Below are positions 1 to 8,610 of a DNA stretch of 64,000 nucleotides, in pieces. Numbering within the stretch: position 1 is the stretch's first letter; each line of letters begins with the position of its first letter. Below the pieces are notes generated by a model. That model was given only the letters and a program-made list of their open reading frames with translations, did no database searches and was not told where the DNA came from. A program made the translations under genes and the position numbers. The stretch lies in contig QZFT01000024.1 of NCBI GenBank assembly GCA_003600225.1, forward strand, positions 62,001 to 126,000, in the 5' to 3' direction. This DNA is from Pseudonocardiaceae bacterium YIM PH 21723 (lineage in GTDB: Bacteria; Actinomycetota; Actinomycetes; Mycobacteriales; Pseudonocardiaceae).

Positions 1-63
1 CCGGCCGGAACCTCCATCGTTAGCGTGGTGATCTCACACCTGTGAAACCGGAGGACGAGACCG

Positions 64-1017
64 TTGGTGTTCAAGAGGATGATGCAGGCACTCGGTGTCG
101 GCGGTCCGTCCGTTGACACGGTTCTGGACAACCCGAACTGCAGGCCAGGGGGCATGCTCACCGGTCAGGTGCACGTCAAGGGCGGCGATCACCCGGTCGC
201 CATCGAGTACATCGCGCTCGGCCTGACCACCCGGGTCGAGGTGGAACGCGGCGACCAGGAGCACGCGCAGCACCTGGAGTTCCACAAGCTCCCGGTCTCC
301 GGCCCGTTCCAGCTCGCCGCCGGGGTCACCCAGTCCATCCCGTTCCAGTTCCCGGTGCCGTGGGAAACGCCGATCACCGCGGTGTACGGTCAGCACCTAC
401 ACGGAATGATCATGGGCCTGCGCACCGAGCTGTCGGTGGCCAGGGCCGTGGACAAGGGCGATCTGGACGCGGTGGCGGTGCACCCGCTGCCCGTGCAGGA
501 GGGCATTCTGGGGGCGTTGCAGCAACTGGGGTTCCGGTTCAAGCACGCCGACCTGGAGCGCGGCCACCTGCGTGGCACGCAGCAGTCGCTGCCGTTCTAC
601 CAGGAGATCGAGTTCTACGCCGGGCCGCAGTACGCGCACACGATCAAGGAGCTGGAGGTCAGCTTCGTGGCGACGCCACAGGGGATGGACGTGGTCCTCG
701 AGTGCGACAAGCGCGGTGGTTTCTTCACCCAGGGACACGACACGATCAGCGTCTTCCACGTGCCGCACCACGGCGCGGAACAGGTCAACTGGGCGGGGCA
801 GGTGGACGCGTGGCTGCAGCAGGCCACGCAGAAGCACTCCGGCCTGATGTCCGCGATGGGATTCGGCGGTCACCGGTCCCACGGCTACCACCAGCCGCAC
901 GGTCACCACAGTGGTGGTCCCGGCGTCGGCACGTTCCTGGCCGCGGGTGCGGCCGGTGTGGTCGGCGGCATGGTGCTGGGCGAGGTGTTCGACGAGGTCG
1001 GCGACCTGTTCGAGTGA
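64..1017 (+). CDS. spo0M: Spo0M-family (arrestin-like) sporulation-control protein
   Basis: The 317-residue product matches the Spo0M family in length and layout. The N-terminus has the family pattern GVGGPSVDTVLDNPNCRPGG, followed by two arrestin-like beta-sandwich domains (about residues 1-125 and 126-250). The C-terminal tail is rich in His and Gly (about 260-290) and ends in a hydrophobic Gly/Ala stretch plus an acidic end. Spo0M proteins are cytoplasmic regulators of developmental timing and cytoskeleton-linked processes; the role here is by family only. GGAGG at 50-54 lies 9 nt before TTG 64 and 12 nt before GTG 67, so GTG 67 is an equally possible start. It converges on the next gene across a strong terminator. 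It belongs to the host flank, not the prophage. Confidence 0.88.
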   Translation: MVFKRMMQALGVGGPSVDTVLDNPNCRPGGMLTGQVHVKGGDHPVAIEYIALGLTTRVEVERGDQEHAQHLEFHKLPVSGPFQLAAGVTQSIPFQFPVPWETPITAVYGQHLHGMIMGLRTELSVARAVDKGDLDAVAVHPLPVQEGILGALQQLGFRFKHADLERGHLRGTQQSLPFYQEIEFYAGPQYAHTIKELEVSFVATPQGMDVVLECDKRGGFFTQGHDTISVFHVPHHGAEQVNWAGQVDAWLQQATQKHSGLMSAMGFGGHRSHGYHQPHGHHSGGPGVGTFLAAGAAGVVGGMVLGEVFDEVGDLFE

Positions 1018-1030
1018 TCGCCCCCTGACC

Positions 1031-1070
1031 ACGGCGGTGCCCCGGCTGGTGAGAGCCGGGGCACCGCCGT
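1031..1070. terminator. bidirectional intrinsic terminator hairpin
   Basis: A perfect 17-bp GC-rich stem (1031-1047 with 1054-1070) encloses a 6-nt loop. It lies between the convergent stops of the Spo0M gene and the secreted hydrolase. There is no long T-tract, as is common in actinobacteria. Confidence 0.8.
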
Positions 1071-1073
1071 GCC

Positions 1074-2507
1074 CTAACAGGTCAAGTCGGCGGCGGGCGG
1101 CCTGCCGGTGCTCAGGAACTCCCGGACCGCCTTGTCGACGCAGTCGGTGCCGTTGGCGAACACCCCGTGATCACCGGAGCCGGCCACCGTGATCAGCCGG
1201 GAACCACGCAGCCGCTGGTGATTGCGCAGCACTCCCTCATGCGAGTTCGCCGGGTCACGCATGCTGCCGAGCAGCAGGATCGGCGGTAGCCCGTTGCCGG
1301 TCACCGGCCGCAGGTGCAACGGCGGCCGCTGCCAGTAGGCACACACCCCGGACAGCTGGTACCAGCCCATCAGCGGATACCTGCGGCCCTGCTCGATGGC
1401 CTCCCGGTTCAGGTCCGGATACAGGCTCGGCGAGTCGTTGCAGATGGTGCCCAGGAAGGTCGCGTTCATGGTGTCCGGCAGCGGGTTGTCGTAGAACGCG
1501 TTCACCCAGTCCTCCACCGGGGTCCTGTCGCCGGTGCCGTGCTGGAGCTCGTGGACCGCGCGGAAGATCTGCGTCCGGGCACCGAAGTCCTTCTCCTTGT
1601 GCAGGGACCAATAGAACCCCAGGTCCCACACGGTCGGGGTCAGCGCCCGGCCCGGTGCCACCTGGATCGGGTTGGCCGCCAGCCCGGCTCGTACCTGCTC
1701 GTAGGTCGCTCGTACCTGCTCGACGTTCGTTCCGAGAGTGGCCTTCGCGTCCGACTTGCTCACCCAGTCCAGGTAGTCCTCGCGGAACCGGCGTTCGACC
1801 GAGCGCTGCTGGTCGCGCAGCCAGTCCTCCAGCGAGCCGGTGAAGTCGGTGCCGGAATCGAGCACGAACCGGCCCACCCGGTGCGGGAAATAGGCGGTGT
1901 AGTGCGAGCCCAGCCAGCCGCCCGCGGAGACGCCGAAGAAGTTGAGCTTCTGCTGACCCAGCAGCGATCGCAACAGATCCATGTCCCGCACGGTCTGCTC
2001 GGTGTTGACGACGTCGATCTGCCGATTGGCCTGGCAGGCCTTGGCCAGTTGCTCGGTCCGCTGATAGATCCGCCGGACGTTCTCCCGGCTGCGGTCCCGC
2101 AGGTCCAGATCCAGTGGGAGGGTGGGCAGCCCACCGCAACCGATCTTCGGGGTGCTGCCGCCGGTTCCCCGGGGATCCATGCCGATGAGGTCCTGATCGG
2201 GCAGTGCACTTGCCAGCTCAGCGGGATAGTGGCGACCGGGACTACCCGGCCCGCCGGGATTGGTCAGGGTGACACCCTTGGCCCGCTCGGTGGCCCGCTT
2301 ACGGCTGATCGCGATCGTGGCGGTTTCCGGCTCCCACGGCCGGGTCCAGTTCAGCGGGGCCCGGAAGGTGGCACACTCCAGCCCCGTCGGCGCACAGGGT
2401 TTCCAGTCGATGCGCTGCCGGTCGTAGGCCGCGGTGGACTGTGCGGTGGCCGGTGTTCCGGCCACCAGCAGGGCGCCGCAGACGACTGCGACGATCACAC
2501 GTTTCAT
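1074..2507 (-). CDS. Secreted alpha/beta hydrolase (tripeptidyl aminopeptidase-like)
   Basis: The 477-residue protein starts with a signal peptide (MKRVIVAVVCGALLVAG, cleavage near AQS), so it is exported. The core has the nucleophile elbow GVSAGG (Ser about residue 205), an early oxyanion-type NPGGPGSPG segment, GMDPRGTG, a late Asp in SMRDPAN and a His in GSGDHG. This is the Ser/Asp/His layout of S33-type secreted tripeptidyl aminopeptidases with a C-terminal TAP-like domain. Four Cys in the last third suggest disulphides. ATG 2507 is chosen because the signal peptide begins there; longer readings add only low-complexity sequence. Substrate is presumably short peptides, by family only. Host gene. 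Confidence 0.85.
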   Translation of the reverse strand: MKRVIVAVVCGALLVAGTPATAQSTAAYDRQRIDWKPCAPTGLECATFRAPLNWTRPWEPETATIAISRKRATERAKGVTLTNPGGPGSPGRHYPAELASALPDQDLIGMDPRGTGGSTPKIGCGGLPTLPLDLDLRDRSRENVRRIYQRTEQLAKACQANRQIDVVNTEQTVRDMDLLRSLLGQQKLNFFGVSAGGWLGSHYTAYFPHRVGRFVLDSGTDFTGSLEDWLRDQQRSVERRFREDYLDWVSKSDAKATLGTNVEQVRATYEQVRAGLAANPIQVAPGRALTPTVWDLGFYWSLHKEKDFGARTQIFRAVHELQHGTGDRTPVEDWVNAFYDNPLPDTMNATFLGTICNDSPSLYPDLNREAIEQGRRYPLMGWYQLSGVCAYWQRPPLHLRPVTGNGLPPILLLGSMRDPANSHEGVLRNHQRLRGSRLITVAGSGDHGVFANGTDCVDKAVREFLSTGRPPAADLTC

Positions 2508-2581
2508 GAAGTCGGCTCCCCAGGGACTCGAATGTCCGGATATGGACAGTCTTGTCATCCGGGGAGCCGCCAGGGACCTCC

Positions 2582-2836
2582 TTAGTGGGGTTCCCGGTCC
2601 CAGCTGCGCAACATCGCGTCGCCGGCCTTCACCAGGACCGGCGTCAGTGCGACCGCCGCCACCTTCCAAGTCGGATCCGGGATGAGGAACACCGCGGCGA
2701 TCATCGGAATCAGCCCGAACAGCACTCGCCCGATGGCGATGGCCCTTACCGGCTTCGGTGAGTCCGCATCGATGTACCCACCGGTGAGGATCGCGATCTC
2801 GGCGACCACCATGGCCAGCACCACGCTCAGTTCCAT
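2582..2836 (-). CDS. Small membrane protein
   Basis: An 84-residue protein with three hydrophobic segments (about residues 2-18, 33-52 and 57-72) and a charged C-terminus, WDREPH. It sits between two minus-strand genes for secreted proteins with 20-75 nt gaps. No family recognised; an integral membrane location is the only safe statement. Confidence 0.6.
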   Translation of the reverse strand: MELSVVLAMVVAEIAILTGGYIDADSPKPVRAIAIGRVLFGLIPMIAAVFLIPDPTWKVAAVALTPVLVKAGDAMLRSWDREPH

Positions 2837-2856
2837 CGGGCCACTATCGCAGCGAT

Positions 2857-3579
2857 TCAGTGCTTCAGCCTGCCCTCCGGGGTGAGGTAGGCCTTGATCT
2901 TGTCGGAGGCCGCCTGCACCTCGGCGAAGTACGTGTAGCTGGCGCACGCGTCGCCGCCGTGTACGACACCCACCTGTACCCACTCACCGGCGGCGTTCTT
3001 CGCGGCCAGGGGACCGCCCGAATCCCCGTAACAGGCACCGGGATTGCCGTTGGCGCCACCGGCACACAGTTCGGTGTCCGGGTGCTGGGTGCGGCAGGTG
3101 GCATCGGGCACGAAGGGCAGTTCGGCGTACATCAGCGGCACCGGCAGCAGGGCGTCGGTCTCGCCGAAGCCGGCCAGGGTGAGTTTGCCGGTGTGCAGGG
3201 AGGTGTCGCCCTGATCGGCGATCTTCAACGGGGCGGCGGTGATCGGGTCGCGCACCTCGATCAACGCCCAGTCACCGGCGTCCATGCCACCGGGATTCGG
3301 GATGGCCCACACCTTCGTGTTGGCCTGGCCCTCGTGCAGGTTGATCCCGCCGGTCCACGCGGAACCGCTGGTCTGCCCGGGGACGGTGACGCAGTGCGCG
3401 GCGGTGAGGATGACGTACCTGGCCAGCACCGAGCCCGTGCAGTTGCCGACGTCGGCGATCCACGGGAACTGGCCGGCGGTGGCGCGTTTGCCGCCGATGA
3501 CCGCGTGCGCGGTGGTGGCGGTGCTCAGGCTCAGCAGGGCGCAGAGGAGCAGGGTGAGGCAGCGCGCAGGGTGACGCAT
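2857..3579 (-). CDS. Secreted trypsin-like serine protease (S1 family)
   Basis: A 240-residue protein with a signal peptide (LTLLLCALLSLSTATTAHA) followed by VIGGKRATAGQFPW, the mature N-terminus of a chymotrypsin-fold protease. The triad is complete: His in LTAAHC, Asp in AGDWALIEV, Ser in GDSGGP. Paired Cys (TAAHC, NCTG, ACYGDSGGP, DACASY) fit disulphides. GGAGA lies 4-8 nt before ATG 3579. There is almost no pro-segment between signal and IGG, so activation may need only signal cleavage. A paralogue at 62679-63425 has lost the triad. Host gene immediately left of the prophage. Confidence 0.88.
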   Translation of the reverse strand: MRHPARCLTLLLCALLSLSTATTAHAVIGGKRATAGQFPWIADVGNCTGSVLARYVILTAAHCVTVPGQTSGSAWTGGINLHEGQANTKVWAIPNPGGMDAGDWALIEVRDPITAAPLKIADQGDTSLHTGKLTLAGFGETDALLPVPLMYAELPFVPDATCRTQHPDTELCAGGANGNPGACYGDSGGPLAAKNAAGEWVQVGVVHGGDACASYTYFAEVQAASDKIKAYLTPEGRLKH

Positions 3580-3681
3580 GACTTCTCCTGTCGGCAGATG
3601 TCGCGGACGTAACCGATCATCCGGCCGTCCGGGACATCCCGACCATGCCGTTTGGTCATGGGCCGGCGGTTTTCTCGCTGA

Positions 3682-3718
3682 GTCTGGTGGTTGGCGAAAG
3701 ATGGCTTTGGAGGGGGAG
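3682..3718 (+). repeat. Dispersed intergenic repeat, copy 1 (inverted partner at 58080-58115)
   Basis: This stretch reverse-complements to the one at 58080-58115 at about 34 of 37 positions, including an exact run of CCTCCAAAGCCAT. Both copies lie in host intergenic DNA just outside the prophage. Opposite orientation argues against a prophage attachment repeat and for a dispersed host element. Nothing else coding is seen between 3580 and 3920. Confidence 0.6.
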
Positions 3719-3987
3719 AAGGGTTCGGGGCCTGACTTTCCTGCCTGCGTGTCGGGTGGGGGCACGCCTGTCCGGCCGTTTGGGCTGCTGGGGCTGGGGT
3801 TGGTGCGGTATTCGGTCGTTTTCCACTGCGGACGTCCATAGTGGACGACCACATCGTGGGATTGCGTGGCGTGTCGCACCGGTCGGCCTTGATCAACGCG
3901 GAGTTCGAGCCGCTGAGAGCCCTGAAAGCCACATTCTGCGCAGGGTAGAGGTTTTACCTGGTAAATCACCTTGTGTGGATCTTTGAC

Positions 3988-4005
3988 CCAGCACGAAACC
4001 AGCAC
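3988..4005. other. Left integrase arm-type site pair (attL side)
   Basis: Two copies of CCAGCAC, 11 bp apart (CCAGCACGAAACCAGCAC), lie just downstream of the integrase stop. The right end of the element has the same pair with the same spacing at 57781-57798. Paired heptamers one helical turn apart are typical of integrase N-domain arm binding sites. The strand-exchange core should lie to the left, in 3920-3987; a weak candidate GTTTTACCTG (3951-3960) is matched at 9 of 10 positions by 57861-57870. Confidence 0.55.
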
Positions 4006-4013
4006 GGTGCATG

Positions 4014-5207
4014 TTAAGCGGCCAGTTGGAGCTGTGGCTGGCTCAGTGCGTTGTCCATGGCGATGCGGAACCTGGAGCCCGAGGCGGGCACCAGGTGTCC
4101 GTATACGTCGACGGTTGTCTTGATCGATTTGTGGCCGAGCCATCGGGACACCTCGTGGATCGGGACCAGGTTCGTCAGGGCTGTGGAGGCGAAGAAGTGC
4201 CGCAGCCCGTGGGGGTGAAACAAGGGCTTGCCCTCGTGGTCGACCAGGCCGGCTGCTTTGCTGGCCTTGGCCCACCAGTGGGCGATGGTCGAGGAGGTGT
4301 AGAGCACCGTGCGGCCGTCTGCTCGGTGGTGCGGGATGAGCAGGCCGGTGCCTGAGCGCTCCCAGACTCCGTGACGGTCGATGTGGGCGGCGATCTTGTC
4401 GCCGATGACCGTTCCGAAGGGGATGTCCCGGTATTCCCCTGCCGCCCGGTGCTTGAGTGGCACCAGCGGGTGCATGAAGTCCGGGTTGTTCGCCTTGCGG
4501 CTGGCCTGCTGGTAGATGCGGACAGTGTCCTCGCGGACGCAGTCCTCGCTGAATCCCCAGGCCTCTGCCGAGCGCAGCCCGAGCCCCGACATCAGCCAGA
4601 TGCCCAGCTTGGTGATCTCGGGCATGTGCTCTTCCAGGGCGTGGATCTGGTCGAGGTCGGGGATGTCGTCGTCGTTGACCGCTTGCCCGGCCATGCGTGG
4701 CAGCCGCAGATCGATACAGGGGTGCTCACTCATCCGCTGGTCGTTGATGCACCAGCGGAAGAACGAGCCGACCAGGGCCATCCGGTCGTTGATGGTCTTG
4801 GCCGACAGCCCGCCCTCGATCATCGCGTTGATGAGCTTCTGGGCATCGGTACGCCGGATGGTGCCGATCATGCGTCGCCCGATGACCGGCTCGATCCACA
4901 TCTCGAAGAAGGTCTTGTAGTTGTGTTTGGTGTCCTCCAGCAGGACCCGGTCGTCCAGCCAGTTCGGGACGAGGTCGCGCACGAGGATCTTGCCCCGGGA
5001 GGGGTCGAGATAGGTGCCGGCGTCCTTGTCGGCCTCCATCTTGGTTCCGAAGGCCACGGCCTCTCGTTTGGTGCGGAAGGACTTCTCCCGCTGCTTTCCG
5101 GACCGTCCGCCCGGCTCGCGGTACCGCGTGGTCCACCCGTGGTCGCACCGCGGCTTCTCGCACGGTGGGGTCCACTCGGTCTTGCATCTCTGAAATTCGG
5201 TCGCCAC
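4014..5207 (-). CDS. int: Tyrosine recombinase integrase
   Basis: The 397-residue protein has the three-part layout of phage integrases. An N-terminal arm-binding domain (about 1-75) contains Cys and an AP2-like segment, a SAM-like core-binding domain spans about 80-180, and the catalytic domain about 190-385. Catalytic residues visible are Arg in SGLGLRSAE, His and Arg in HPHGLRHFF, His in WLGHKS and the nucleophile in VDVYGHL. GTG 5207 is used. It points outward toward the left attachment region, the usual place for int in an integrated phage. It should catalyse integration, and excision together with the small protein at 5960-6142. Confidence 0.95.
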   Translation of the reverse strand: MATEFQRCKTEWTPPCEKPRCDHGWTTRYREPGGRSGKQREKSFRTKREAVAFGTKMEADKDAGTYLDPSRGKILVRDLVPNWLDDRVLLEDTKHNYKTFFEMWIEPVIGRRMIGTIRRTDAQKLINAMIEGGLSAKTINDRMALVGSFFRWCINDQRMSEHPCIDLRLPRMAGQAVNDDDIPDLDQIHALEEHMPEITKLGIWLMSGLGLRSAEAWGFSEDCVREDTVRIYQQASRKANNPDFMHPLVPLKHRAAGEYRDIPFGTVIGDKIAAHIDRHGVWERSGTGLLIPHHRADGRTVLYTSSTIAHWWAKASKAAGLVDHEGKPLFHPHGLRHFFASTALTNLVPIHEVSRWLGHKSIKTTVDVYGHLVPASGSRFRIAMDNALSQPQLQLAA

Positions 5208-5493
5208 CAGGCGTTTCCTTCCTTCATCTGGGTATGCCGAAGCGATGGGTGTTTGTCGGCATGGGTGCAGTCAAGATCGAGATAAGGAGCCGGCCAATCG
5301 ACCGAATGCCGATCGGATTGATCCGTTCGGTGGAGCTGGGTCTCCTAGCGGACCTGTTGGCCCCGTGTGACCCCGTGCAGGGACAGACCACCCGGAGGGC
5401 TGGTCCGGGCGGATTCAAGTTGCCGGGATGGGGGATGGGGCGGAGCGTGGATAGCCTTCAACGGCAAACCCGGTTATGCGAGGGGTAGCAGCA

Positions 5494-5832
5494 ATGAAGA
5501 GATCCACGACTTACCTGGGCGCAGCGGTGCTAGCTGCGGCGCTGTCAATGTGTGTGACGTCCGCGGCGAGCGCGGCCTCTGACGGCCCAGACAATGGCCT
5601 CGGGTCCGTGATTCGCCCCGAACGCAATGGGCTTCTGGGCACCGGTATCGGCGCACCGCAGGGGCTTCTGGGCACCAAACTCCTCGGTGAGAACCTTCTG
5701 GGCGGCGAGCCAGGCCCTGGCAAAGGCAAAGGGCTCTTGGGCACCGGTATCGGCGCACCACAGGGACTTCTGGGCACCGGGCTCCTCGGCGAAGTTCTTC
5801 TGGGCCCGCCGCGCACTAGTGGAGTTCTTTAG
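5494..5832 (+). CDS. Secreted GLLG-repeat protein
   Basis: A 112-residue protein with a clear signal peptide (LGAAVLAAALSMCVTSAASA). The mature part is almost entirely two repeats of about 25 residues, each beginning GLLGTGIGAPQGLLGT and continuing with LLGE and LLG; the DNA units start at 5629 and 5731 (102-nt period). ATG 5494 follows GAGGGG by 7 nt and is preferred to ATG 5476. Six or more LLG motifs with little else suggest an amphipathic, self-associating or wall-facing peptide. No family recognised. It is a plus-strand gene between int and the excisionase, so probably expressed in the lysogen. The 286 bp upstream (5208-5493) shows no other gene. Confidence 0.7.
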   Translation: MKRSTTYLGAAVLAAALSMCVTSAASAASDGPDNGLGSVIRPERNGLLGTGIGAPQGLLGTKLLGENLLGGEPGPGKGKGLLGTGIGAPQGLLGTGLLGEVLLGPPRTSGVL

Positions 5833-5909
5833 CTCCTCGCTGTGCCGGAGCCTCCCGAGCCGAGTCACTAGCTCAACTTGGTGATGCACCTGACGGTAGG
5901 CACGCTGTG

Positions 5910-5941
5910 GTGCCGACCAGGCCGCACGGTCTGGTCGGCAC
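5910..5941. terminator. Bidirectional hairpin terminator
   Basis: An 11-bp perfect stem (5910-5920 with 5931-5941, GTGCCGACCAG) with a 10-nt loop lies between the convergent secreted-repeat gene and the excisionase-like gene. Confidence 0.7.
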
Positions 5942-5959
5942 TCAGGCTTGGTCAGCTGA

Positions 5960-6142
5960 TCAGGAGATCTCCCATTCGCGGATCAGGGTCTCGACGTCGC
6001 GGGCGCGGAACCGGATTTCTCCGGCTTCTCCGCCGCCGATGCGGATCGCGGACAGCCCCCAAATCCGCCAGTTGTTGTAGACGGTCTTGCGCTCCAGCTT
6101 CATCACGGTGGCCACGTCCTGGACCGACATGAGCTGAGCCAT
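5960..6142 (-). CDS. Excisionase-like winged-helix DNA-binding protein
   Basis: A 60-residue protein of the MerR/Xis small-HTH type: MSVQDVATVMKLERKTVYNN forms the recognition helix-turn-helix and IRFRARDVETLIREWE the conserved follow-on helix. In excisionases and plasmid regulators this fold bends DNA at attachment sites or controls int direction. GGGGGTG lies 6 nt before ATG 6142; GTG 6148 is also possible. Its place near int and at the distal end of the early operon supports an Xis role, though such proteins can also be transcription regulators. Confidence 0.7.
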   Translation of the reverse strand: MAQLMSVQDVATVMKLERKTVYNNWRIWGLSAIRIGGGEAGEIRFRARDVETLIREWEIS

Positions 6143-6279
6143 ATCCACACCCCCAGTGGTGGACTCGAACCGGTCACTGCCTGGTACCGGTAGGCGGAAA
6201 CAGCGTGCGATCTGTCGATGGCGGGGTTAGGTTCCGTCTGCGGCCCCTCCCGTAACCCCCAGGCGGTTGAGGGGCCCTT

Positions 6280-8088
6280 CTATGTCTCGGCCCCGTACAG
6301 CGACCCCCAGGACCGCTTGCCGACCTCGGCGTCGGTCGCCAGGCAGACGGCTCCCATGTCCTCTTCCATGACGTCGGCGATCTCGTGTGCACCCCAGGCC
6401 GCTTTGTCGGCCGGGAGGGAGAACAGGACCTCGTCGTGGATCGGCAGCCGGGCGTAGGGGATGTAGCCGTGTTCGTGCAGCCGCACCAGCGCGCGGCCGG
6501 TCACATCCCGCGAGCTGGACTGGATCATGTAGTTCAGCGCCGAGTAGGTGCGGGCCGGGTCGACCGGCAGTCGCCGGCCGACCGGGGTGGTGATGTACCC
6601 GGTCTGCGCCGCCTGGGCTTGCAGGCGACGGCTGTAGGCGGCGACCTGTGGGTAACGGCGGTCGAAGGCCGCGACGACCTTCTTCGCGGTCGCGAGGTCC
6701 AGACCGGTCTGCTCGGCGACGGTCTTGGCCCCGCCGCCGTAGACCCTGCCGAAATTGACGACCTTCGCGTACTTGCGTTCCTTGTCCTCCTTGGTGATGT
6801 GCTCACCGAACGCCGCGCGGGCGGTGAGCAGGTGCAGGTCGATGTCCTGGGCGAACGCGCGGGTCATCGTCTGGTCCCGGCTGAGCGCCGCGAGGACCCG
6901 CAGTTCTTGTGCCTGGTAGTCGACCGAGGCGATCACGTGGCCCGGGTCGGCCAGGAAGCACCTGCGGATCAGGCTGTCGCCTGAGGGCAGGGTCTGCGCC
7001 GGAATGCCGGTGATCGACATGCGGGCGGTGCGTGCCCGCAGCGAGTTGATCGACGCGTGACACCGGTCCTGCGCGTCGCGGCCGTCGAGGAACCGCTGTA
7101 CCCAGGTGGTTCTCCACTTGCGGGCCTTCTTGGCGCCCACAACAGCCGCGGCGAACCGGTCACCCCCAGCGACCAGTTCGTTCAGCAGCCCTTTGTCGAC
7201 TTTGCGTCGCCCGGTCGGCGTGGAACCGAACTTTCTCACTCCGCGGGCGGTCAGGATCTCGGCGACCTGTTCGGTGGAGTTGACGTTCTCGCAGCCGAAG
7301 GAGCGGGCGACTGCGGCGTGCTGGTGTTCCTCCTCTTCCAGTCGGGTGGCCAGGGTCTGGGTATAGGCGACGTCCAGCAGGAACCCGCGCTGCTCCATGG
7401 ACGCGCAGATCTCGGCGATCTGGTGCTCGTACGGGATCAGGTCCCGCGCGCTGGCCGGGACGAGCGGGACCAGGATGCTGATCAGGCGGGCGGTCATGAT
7501 GGCGTCGAGCCCGCAGTAGAGGTTGTAGCGCGGGTGATCGAGGTCGATCCGGGTCCAGATCCGGGCCTTGGTGGTGTTGTACTCCGCGGCCAGGAAGGTC
7601 ATCAGGGCTTTGGCGTAGCTGGCGGACTCGGGGTCGATGTAGTGGCTGGCAAGGTCTTCCAGGCTGTGCCCGGTCCCGCCCTCCATGCGGTCTCGGGGGT
7701 CGACCAGGTGGGCGACGATCTTCGTGTCGAGCGTCTTGGCCCACAGGTCGGTCATGGGGATGCCGGCGTGGTGGTGCAGGGCTTGCAGGTCGAAGCTGGC
7801 GTTGTGCATGACCAGCTTGCGGAGATCGAGCAGAGCGCGGCGAACGGCCCCCAGGTACCGTCCGCCGCGCTCGATGGGGACCACCCAGGCTTCGGCGTGG
7901 TTGCCGAACGCGACCAGCCGCAGCCCGGCATCGGGTGCGTACAGGTCAAGGCCCGTGGTCTCGGTATCAACAGCCAGACCCCGCCTGTTCTCGGCCACGA
8001 AGGCCTCGAACGCGGTCAGGTCTTGCTCGTGCTCGATCTGGTGCACCACCACCTTCTGCCCCGCGAGGGTGTAGAGGTGGTCGCGCAA
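6280..8088 (-). CDS. Phage DNA polymerase I (family A) with 3'-5' exonuclease
   Basis: The 602-residue protein lacks the 5' nuclease domain of bacterial PolA, as is usual for phage family-A polymerases. Exonuclease motifs are present: DTETTGL (about 41), NASFDLQAL (about 97) and YCGLDAI (about 195). Polymerase motif A is DYQAQELR, motif B KYAKVVNFGRVYGGG, motif C IHDEVLF. Motif B keeps the Phe of NFG. It would replicate the phage genome together with the primase and ATPase upstream. The start is TTG 8088, directly abutting the TGA of the upstream gene (8089-8091), so translation is probably coupled. Same family and relative place as L5 gp44. Confidence 0.93.
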   Translation of the reverse strand: MRDHLYTLAGQKVVVHQIEHEQDLTAFEAFVAENRRGLAVDTETTGLDLYAPDAGLRLVAFGNHAEAWVVPIERGGRYLGAVRRALLDLRKLVMHNASFDLQALHHHAGIPMTDLWAKTLDTKIVAHLVDPRDRMEGGTGHSLEDLASHYIDPESASYAKALMTFLAAEYNTTKARIWTRIDLDHPRYNLYCGLDAIMTARLISILVPLVPASARDLIPYEHQIAEICASMEQRGFLLDVAYTQTLATRLEEEEHQHAAVARSFGCENVNSTEQVAEILTARGVRKFGSTPTGRRKVDKGLLNELVAGGDRFAAAVVGAKKARKWRTTWVQRFLDGRDAQDRCHASINSLRARTARMSITGIPAQTLPSGDSLIRRCFLADPGHVIASVDYQAQELRVLAALSRDQTMTRAFAQDIDLHLLTARAAFGEHITKEDKERKYAKVVNFGRVYGGGAKTVAEQTGLDLATAKKVVAAFDRRYPQVAAYSRRLQAQAAQTGYITTPVGRRLPVDPARTYSALNYMIQSSSRDVTGRALVRLHEHGYIPYARLPIHDEVLFSLPADKAAWGAHEIADVMEEDMGAVCLATDAEVGKRSWGSLYGAET

Positions 8089-8358
8089 TCAGCCCCCCGT
8101 CGCCGCGCTGGCGCGGGGCTGCGGCCAGTAGAGGTCCCGCACGATCCGCGAGACCGTGGCGGGGTTGACCGCGTAGATGTCGGCGATGTGCCGCTGGGTG
8201 AACCGGCCGGTGCGGTGCAGGACCCGGATGCTCTTCACTTCGCTGGCGGTGAGCTTGCGCCGGTTCGCGGTCGCCGACCGCAGGCGCCGGTTCTCCTCGG
8301 TCAGCTCCGCGATCCGCCGCTGCAGCGCGGCGATGTCGGTGGTCAGTCCGCGGGGCAT
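8089..8358 (-). CDS. Small coiled-coil/HTH DNA-binding protein
   Basis: The 89-residue protein has an N-terminal heptad-like helix (IAALQRRIAELTEENRRLR) and a C-terminal helix-turn-helix of the resolvase/Hin type, with GRFTQRHIADIYAVNPATVS followed by VRDLYW. It resembles the isolated HTH proteins common in actinophages. GGAGG precedes ATG 8358 by 5 nt, and the start overlaps the end of the small gene at 8343-8519. Regulatory target unknown. Confidence 0.65.
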   Translation of the reverse strand: MPRGLTTDIAALQRRIAELTEENRRLRSATANRRKLTASEVKSIRVLHRTGRFTQRHIADIYAVNPATVSRIVRDLYWPQPRASAATGG

Positions 8359-8519
8359 AGATCCTCCGGACCGACCTCGTAGATCACGACGTTGCACAGC
8401 GGGATCACCACGTACTCGTGGGGCCCGGTGTGCACGGTCAGCAGGTGATCGGTCGTATTGATCACCACGTCTTCGGCATGGAAATTACTGCCGTCGCGGA
8501 AGGTCACCGCGATGTCCAT
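8343..8519 (-). CDS. Small conserved-style protein, unknown
   Basis: A 58-residue open frame starting MDIAVTFRDGSNFHAEDVV and ending PLCNVVIYEVGPEDLCPAD. It reads as a compact beta-rich domain with normal codon use for this phage, and its 3' end overlaps the start of the next gene by 16 nt. No family recognised. Support is the coding-like composition and the snug fit in the operon. Confidence 0.5.
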   Translation of the reverse strand: MDIAVTFRDGSNFHAEDVVINTTDHLLTVHTGPHEYVVIPLCNVVIYEVGPEDLCPAD

Positions 8520-8573
8520 GTGTTCCCCCAGGAACTCAAGTTGGTGTCCGATGTGGACGAATCCCGGCCAGAA

Positions 8574-8603
8574 GGTGGGGCAGGGAACGCGCCCTGCCCC
8601 ACC
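8574..8603 (-). terminator. Hairpin terminator/attenuator in early operon
   Basis: A perfect 12-bp stem (8574-8585 with 8592-8603, GGTGGGGCAGGG) with a 6-nt loop lies directly after the stop of the 8611-9117 gene. It would terminate or attenuate leftward transcription before the polymerase genes. Confidence 0.65.
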
Positions 8604-8610
8604 GTGCCGG

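Noticed and set aside
6150-6235. tRNA-like T-loop (GGTTCGAGTCC on the minus strand)
   Set aside because: The T-stem does not pair beyond two bases, and no acceptor or anticodon stem could be matched at tRNA distance.
7057-8382. Long plus-strand reading frame opposite the DNA polymerase
   Set aside because: Shadow frame of a high-GC gene; the minus strand carries all polymerase motifs.
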